From positions 1-36,784 of the forward strand of contig MNCI01023784.1 of the NCBI GenBank assembly GCA_015680685.1: DNA of 36,784 nt, read 5' to 3'. The first letter of the stretch is position 1, and every line of letters begins with the position of its first letter. This DNA comes from Gnetum montanum. Its lineage: Eukaryota > Streptophyta > Gnetopsida > Gnetales > Gnetaceae. This document shows positions 32,860 to 36,784 of this stretch, one piece after another. The notes beneath the pieces are model-generated. The model ran no database searches, was not told the origin of the DNA, and saw only the letters and a program-made list of their open reading frames with translations. Both the position numbers and the translations under genes were made by a program.

Positions 32860-33840
32860 AGTAGGTTCATGAGGGTTTTTGTAGAGGACATATAGGACCA
32901 AGAGCCATGACCTATATGGAAAATGATTACCTATAGAAGGTTAAAACTTGTAACATGTGGCATTAGCATAGTAATCTTAGATAACTTGGCCATTTCAATG
33001 TGGTAGGGGGAGGAGTTAAATATCGTTGGATCCATAATGCCTAAGTCTTCTGGTCATAGCTTCATCATCACTGAAACTAAATACTTTACAAAGTGGGTTG
33101 GAACTATTTTCCTAAGATGGACAACATCAGAATAGGTTTGTAGATTTATTCTCAACAATATAGTAGCTTGTTTTGGCATACCTATGACCATAGTTATAGA
33201 CAATGGACCATAGTTTAGTAGCCAAGAATTTTTTTCATGACATGGGCATTAAGCACTCTTTCTCATTTTCATTTTACCCTCAAGCTAATGGACAAGAAAA
33301 ATTAAGCATAAAGGCCATCATAAACTTCCTCAAGAACATGCTAAAAAATAGGAAATGCAAGTGGCATGAGTGGCATGTCCCTATGCTTTGGGCCTACTGA
33401 ACAATGTACTATACTAAAATTGGTGTAACCCGTTATATCCTAGTTTATGGTTTTGAAGCTACTTTACCTCTTGAATTGTAGGTGTTGTCACTCCGACTAG
33501 TCTTATTTGACTTCATTAAGATGAACAACACCAGGAGCTATGGACTATGGACTTAGACTCGATGGAGGAGAAACGAGTGCAAACACTTGCTCGTAGTAAG
33601 CAATATTAAGAGAGGCAAATATGGCAACACAACCATAACTTGATCAAGTGTAAGGTAAAGGAAGGTAACCTGGTCCTCAAAGTTGTCCATGAACATGTGG
33701 ATAAATTCTTAGCCAACTAGGAATGATCTTTCTTAGTCACCAATGCCTATGGCAACAACACATTTAGAATAGTTGATATGGATTGGAATGGGTTGGACAT
33801 TTTGAACAACCATTCCTATCTAAATCCTTATTACATGTAG
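32860..33840 (+). pseudogene. Element C integrase, decayed
   Basis: The zinc-finger region is VHEGFCRGHIGP (about 32,867) and TCNMWH (about 32,948), with the last Cys as Trp. The core starts with LNIVGSIMPKSSGHSFI (33,015-33,070); relatives have LDIVG, so the first catalytic Asp is Asn. TKYFTKWVG follows. The second Asp is kept in IDNGP*FSSQEF (about 33,195-33,230). A one-base frameshift in the T run at about 33,230 leads to FHDMGIKHSF and YPQANGQEKLSIKAI, where the catalytic Glu position is Lys. The C-terminal part VKEGNLVLKVV...FLVTNAYGNNTFRIVDMDW ends at TAG 33,838-33,840. IN is the last pol domain, as in all Ty3/gypsy. Confidence 0.85.
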
Positions 33841-35019
33841 CTAATAGCCAACATTGATGACCTACCATGGTCTTAAACCAGTAAGATGGCCTACCAAGGC
33901 CTTAAAACTAGCATTATGGCCCACTAAGGTCTTAAATTGACAACATTGATGACCTAGGTAGCTTGGTTTCATTCATCATTCTATATGGCCATATGCATTG
34001 CCATGTGACAACAAGTTTTCCTTGCCTGGTGTGTTTATCCTCTTGGATTTGTGCTTGCAGAATGAAGCCTGGAGTCATTTTGGATGTACAATTCATCATG
34101 GCAGCGAGTTGTTAGGTGATCTTGAAACACAATATTTGATGTGTATGTCTTGTTGTGCCAAGAGTAATAGTTTCATTCCAATTTCCACTATCATCTCCTT
34201 AAACTTAACCCTATAGCCTTATTATAGCCTTAGTTATCCTAAATAGCAATCATTGACCAATTATTAACACTTATGCATTATCACCATGTGACATACCTCC
34301 ATCGCGTTTCACATCAAGTTTTTCAAGCATAACACATCTCACTCGATGGGAAACCATTAATTCTACTCGATGTAACACATCTCATTTAGTAGGAAAGCCA
34401 TTTTTAAATTGAACTTGGCAATGAAACCTAATGAAGGTTTCATCACAATCACGAAAAAAAATGGAAAAGAAAATTGCCAAGATGATGGCTCCAAACATGC
34501 AAAGGGATAAGCCTAATCACCAAAAGTCCTTGGAATGAACTAATGGTTCCTCAAATGCATTTTACAAGTGATCCACACTTCAAGACATAACATGTTACTG
34601 TTATAATCATGATGTTAACACTTGGAAAGCATTGTTATCCTTCACAACAAATTCTGTACAACCTCATGACCATCTCTTCATCATAGCCTTATCCCATCAT
34701 CATAGGCACTCATTTGCATGGTTCAACACAACTAGATCAAGCATGGAGAGTGTGTGTTGGTGATGGACCTAAAGTAGTGTTTTGAATTCTCTTGGTGCCC
34801 CTCAAGTTAATCCTCCAGATATCAACAAAGAGGAACCAATGAAACACCACCAAATTTACATGTTTTAACATTTGTAACTTCATCCTATGAAACCCAAGGC
34901 TAAACTTCATTGCAAATGTATGGATTAGAATCCATGGGGTGCAATCTCACATACTTTATACTTTTGGGGAACAAAAAATGCCTCATAAGTGAGCAAAGCC
35001 TCATCCTCCAAGTGAAAAA
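33841..35019 (+). other. 3' untranslated region of element C
   Basis: It runs from the end of integrase to the right LTR. Three worn copies of the GGCCYACYAAGGYCTTAAA motif lie at 33,862-33,942, about 30 bp apart. A 72-residue frame at 33,998-34,216 has no recognisable domain. A short A-rich purine tract (AGTGAAAAA, 35,011-35,019) precedes the proposed LTR start and could be the polypurine tract. Confidence 0.5.
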
Positions 35020-36270
35020 TGTCATGTAATGTCTATATTTGAGCTTGGGCCAAGGCGGGTGAGGGCATTATAAAATGCTTTTTTGGATGCCAAAATTGAC
35101 ATTTTGATCGGTTTTTTTGGGGGTTATAGCATTTTCTATGCTAGAGAAACTTGCATGAAGGTAAAAATCACCTACCAGGGATAAAACCCGCCTACCCCCA
35201 GCATTGAAGGATAAAACACCATCCATGCCTAGTGTGGAGGGGTGTGGCAACACACTTGCCTAGCATGGGGGGTATAACCCTTACCCCATAGCATTGATAC
35301 ATCACACCTCCCCAGCATAGATACTTCATGCCCCAAATGTGAATACTTCATGGACAAGATCCAAGCATTGTACTAGCTTATATTAGCATTTTTCACATCA
35401 ACATTGATGATTGGAAGGCCCAAAATGAAATGAATTTGATGCCATGGAGGTAAAACACTTACCCCCATATAGTAGCCCCCCTTTATTTGCACACCCACCA
35501 CACCTACATGTAGCCAAAATTTACAATAATGAAGTTAGAATTTGTAGCATGAATTTAGCAAAATTTGCATAAAGATTTATGGTCCAAGACCTTTAAAATT
35601 TAATCCCCTACACCATGAAAAGGTTCCACGATTTTGGCATTGGCATCCTTTGCATTTTTCAACATCTAAGAGCTCTTATAGCCAAGTAGAAATGTAGCTT
35701 CTAGGAGCACCCTAGTGTGGAACTCCCTTAGCCATATTTACCACCCATAGCTTATTACCCCATTTGAGATTTGTAAAATATTTGAAATTCCAAATCTCAT
35801 CCCCCTGCACACCCCCCACCCCCCCCTTAATCAACAATGTTGCATCTCTTGTGTAGTAGCAAAGTTTCAATAGCATCAACAGTGGCGAAACATTCGTATC
35901 ACGGAGTGGATTGCAAAAGCTTCAACAAATTCTAAACCCCTATCCTAATGAACCCCTTGCTCCTATGGTGAATCTTGTATACATTTTTTGTATCCCTGTT
36001 ATTCTTTTCAAATAAATATTACAGTTTTATTTATGTGTTAGTTTTGTTGTTCTTTGCATTTCGTGCATTTTATTCCATATATGTATTTTGCATTTCATTC
36101 TTGTTACCCCCATTTTGCATTTTATAAGTCCCTAGGCAATCTACCAAACCATCAAAGGCATCATATGTTAAAAAATACCTCATTTTTTGTGGAGACCCTT
36201 AAGATTTGAGGTTAAAAAATATGTTGTTGGGAATTCTTAGTTCCTCTAGCAGCTAAGATTTTTAGCTACA
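35020..36270 (+). repeat. Right (3') LTR of element C
   Basis: The end AGCTACA (36,264-36,270) coincides with the loss of similarity to the left LTR. The start is set at TGTCATGTAATG (35,020; 35,025 is an alternative TG) because a purine tract precedes it. 35,294-36,270 aligns with 9,715-10,821; the first part has no left counterpart. A TATAAAA at 35,069-35,075 and AATAAA at 36,011-36,016 are candidate signals. An 8-bp inverted repeat GAGATTTG/CAAATCTC spans 35,766-35,798. Confidence 0.7.
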
Positions 36271-36784
36271 ACAACTTCAACTATGAACTTCAAAGAATTA
36301 ACTACTAGACATTTTCTTGATAGCTATAATTTTTACTCATGATATAGATATAGGTAGGAAGTGATATCCTACTATTTCATACTTTAATATTTATCTCAGT
36401 AATATTGATAACCAACCTTGACTTTATGGGAACATATTATGAGAGAAACAACTAAGCTATTTGTTGGCGACCGTTTGGGACGCGACTGCCAACGAGTGTC
36501 CTCGAACAGGATTTAGGTGTCTACTAGTCTCTAGCAACACCAAGGCCCAGATACCTCCAAATAAACTCAGTAGTTAATGTGAGTATGTGTGTGTGCTGTT
36601 GCGGTGTGTGGTTGTGTAAAATGTGACAATTGCGTTGTGTGTGAACTACAAATGACTTACTTTAAAGAGATTCAGCCAACTTTGCCAAGTACTGTGAGTT
36701 CTTGAAAATTTTCTATTTTGTTCAACTGCCTAGTAGACGCGGTCCTTATAATACCTACTTGTAACAAATAAAATTTTGCAAAAA
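36271..36784. other. Right flank, CpG-richer end
   Basis: No gene is recognised. From about 36,470 the CpG count rises (GGCGACCG, GACGCGAC, AACGAG, TCGAAC, TTGCGG, TTGCGT, GACGCGG) in contrast to the CpG-poor rest. A GT-rich stretch follows at 36,580-36,650. GTTGGC/GCCAAC around 36,473-36,495 form a small inverted repeat. It could be the edge of a younger element that continues past the window. Confidence 0.45.

Larger units (their letters stand above)
9715..36270 (+). mobile_element. Element C: composite Tat-lineage Ty3/gypsy element with nested inserts
   Basis: Two direct copies of a sequence of about 1 kb (9,715-10,821 and 35,294-36,270) bracket plus-strand gag, protease, RNase H, archaeal-type RNase H and integrase relics in the order expected for one element. 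The tandem RNase H pair is a known mark of the Tat lineage. The span is about 26.6 kb; without element B (7,847 bp) it is about 18.7 kb, which would suit the very large Ogre/Tat elements. RT is missing, and 15,176 to about 31,815 holds foreign or non-coding material: an antisense gene, a tandem array and element B. I found no target-site duplication, so this could also be two related elements rather than one. Confidence 0.65.

Noticed and set aside
36473-36500. TGGCGACCG... as a primer-binding site for tRNA-Arg
   Set aside because: Only the first seven bases resemble the usual complement and no LTR edge is visible next to it in the window.

Overview
The window looks like intergenic DNA from a large-genome seed plant. 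A gymnosperm would fit, but nothing here proves it. It holds old, nested LTR retrotransposons of the Ty3/gypsy superfamily. Their genes are full of stop codons (mostly TAG), CpG is scarce, and I see no intact host gene, tRNA, rRNA or prokaryotic feature.

Layout. (1) 1-6,754, minus strand: Athila/Tat-type element A, cut off by the window edge. From high to low coordinates it has 5' LTR, a primer-binding site matching tRNA-Asp, gag, protease, RT, RNase H and integrase. (2) 6,755-9,714: AT-rich DNA I could not assign. (3) About 9,715-36,270, plus strand: a composite Tat-lineage element C. Its LTRs are about 25 kb apart, and between them lie a 5' leader with a 308-bp tandem repeat, gag-protease, and, after a gap of more than 16 kb with no RT, RNase H, a second archaeal-type RNase H and integrase. 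(4) Inside that gap: on the minus strand, a decayed gene of about five exons with recognisable introns (15,948-20,506); an eroded tandem array of about 190 bp per unit, each unit with a CATCCATG...CATGG inverted repeat (about 20,834-31,260); and, inserted into that array, element B (21,082-28,928, minus strand), complete from LTR to LTR with a 5-bp target duplication CCTCC. (5) 36,271-36,784: a flank that ends in a CpG-richer segment.

How it fits together. A and B are relatives sharing the tRNA-Asp primer site, gag, protease and LTR R/U5 region, but their U3 regions differ. B has lost the RT core, RNase H and integrase core through internal deletions, so it could only have moved with help. 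C has lost RT, and its integrase and second RNase H lack catalytic residues. No autonomous element survives.

The most unusual parts are the antisense intron-bearing gene, whose reading frame passes correctly through three proposed splice junctions, and the nucleosome-length hairpin array. Domain calls rest on motifs read by eye. Coordinates of decayed domains are approximate; LTR and target-duplication coordinates of B are exact.
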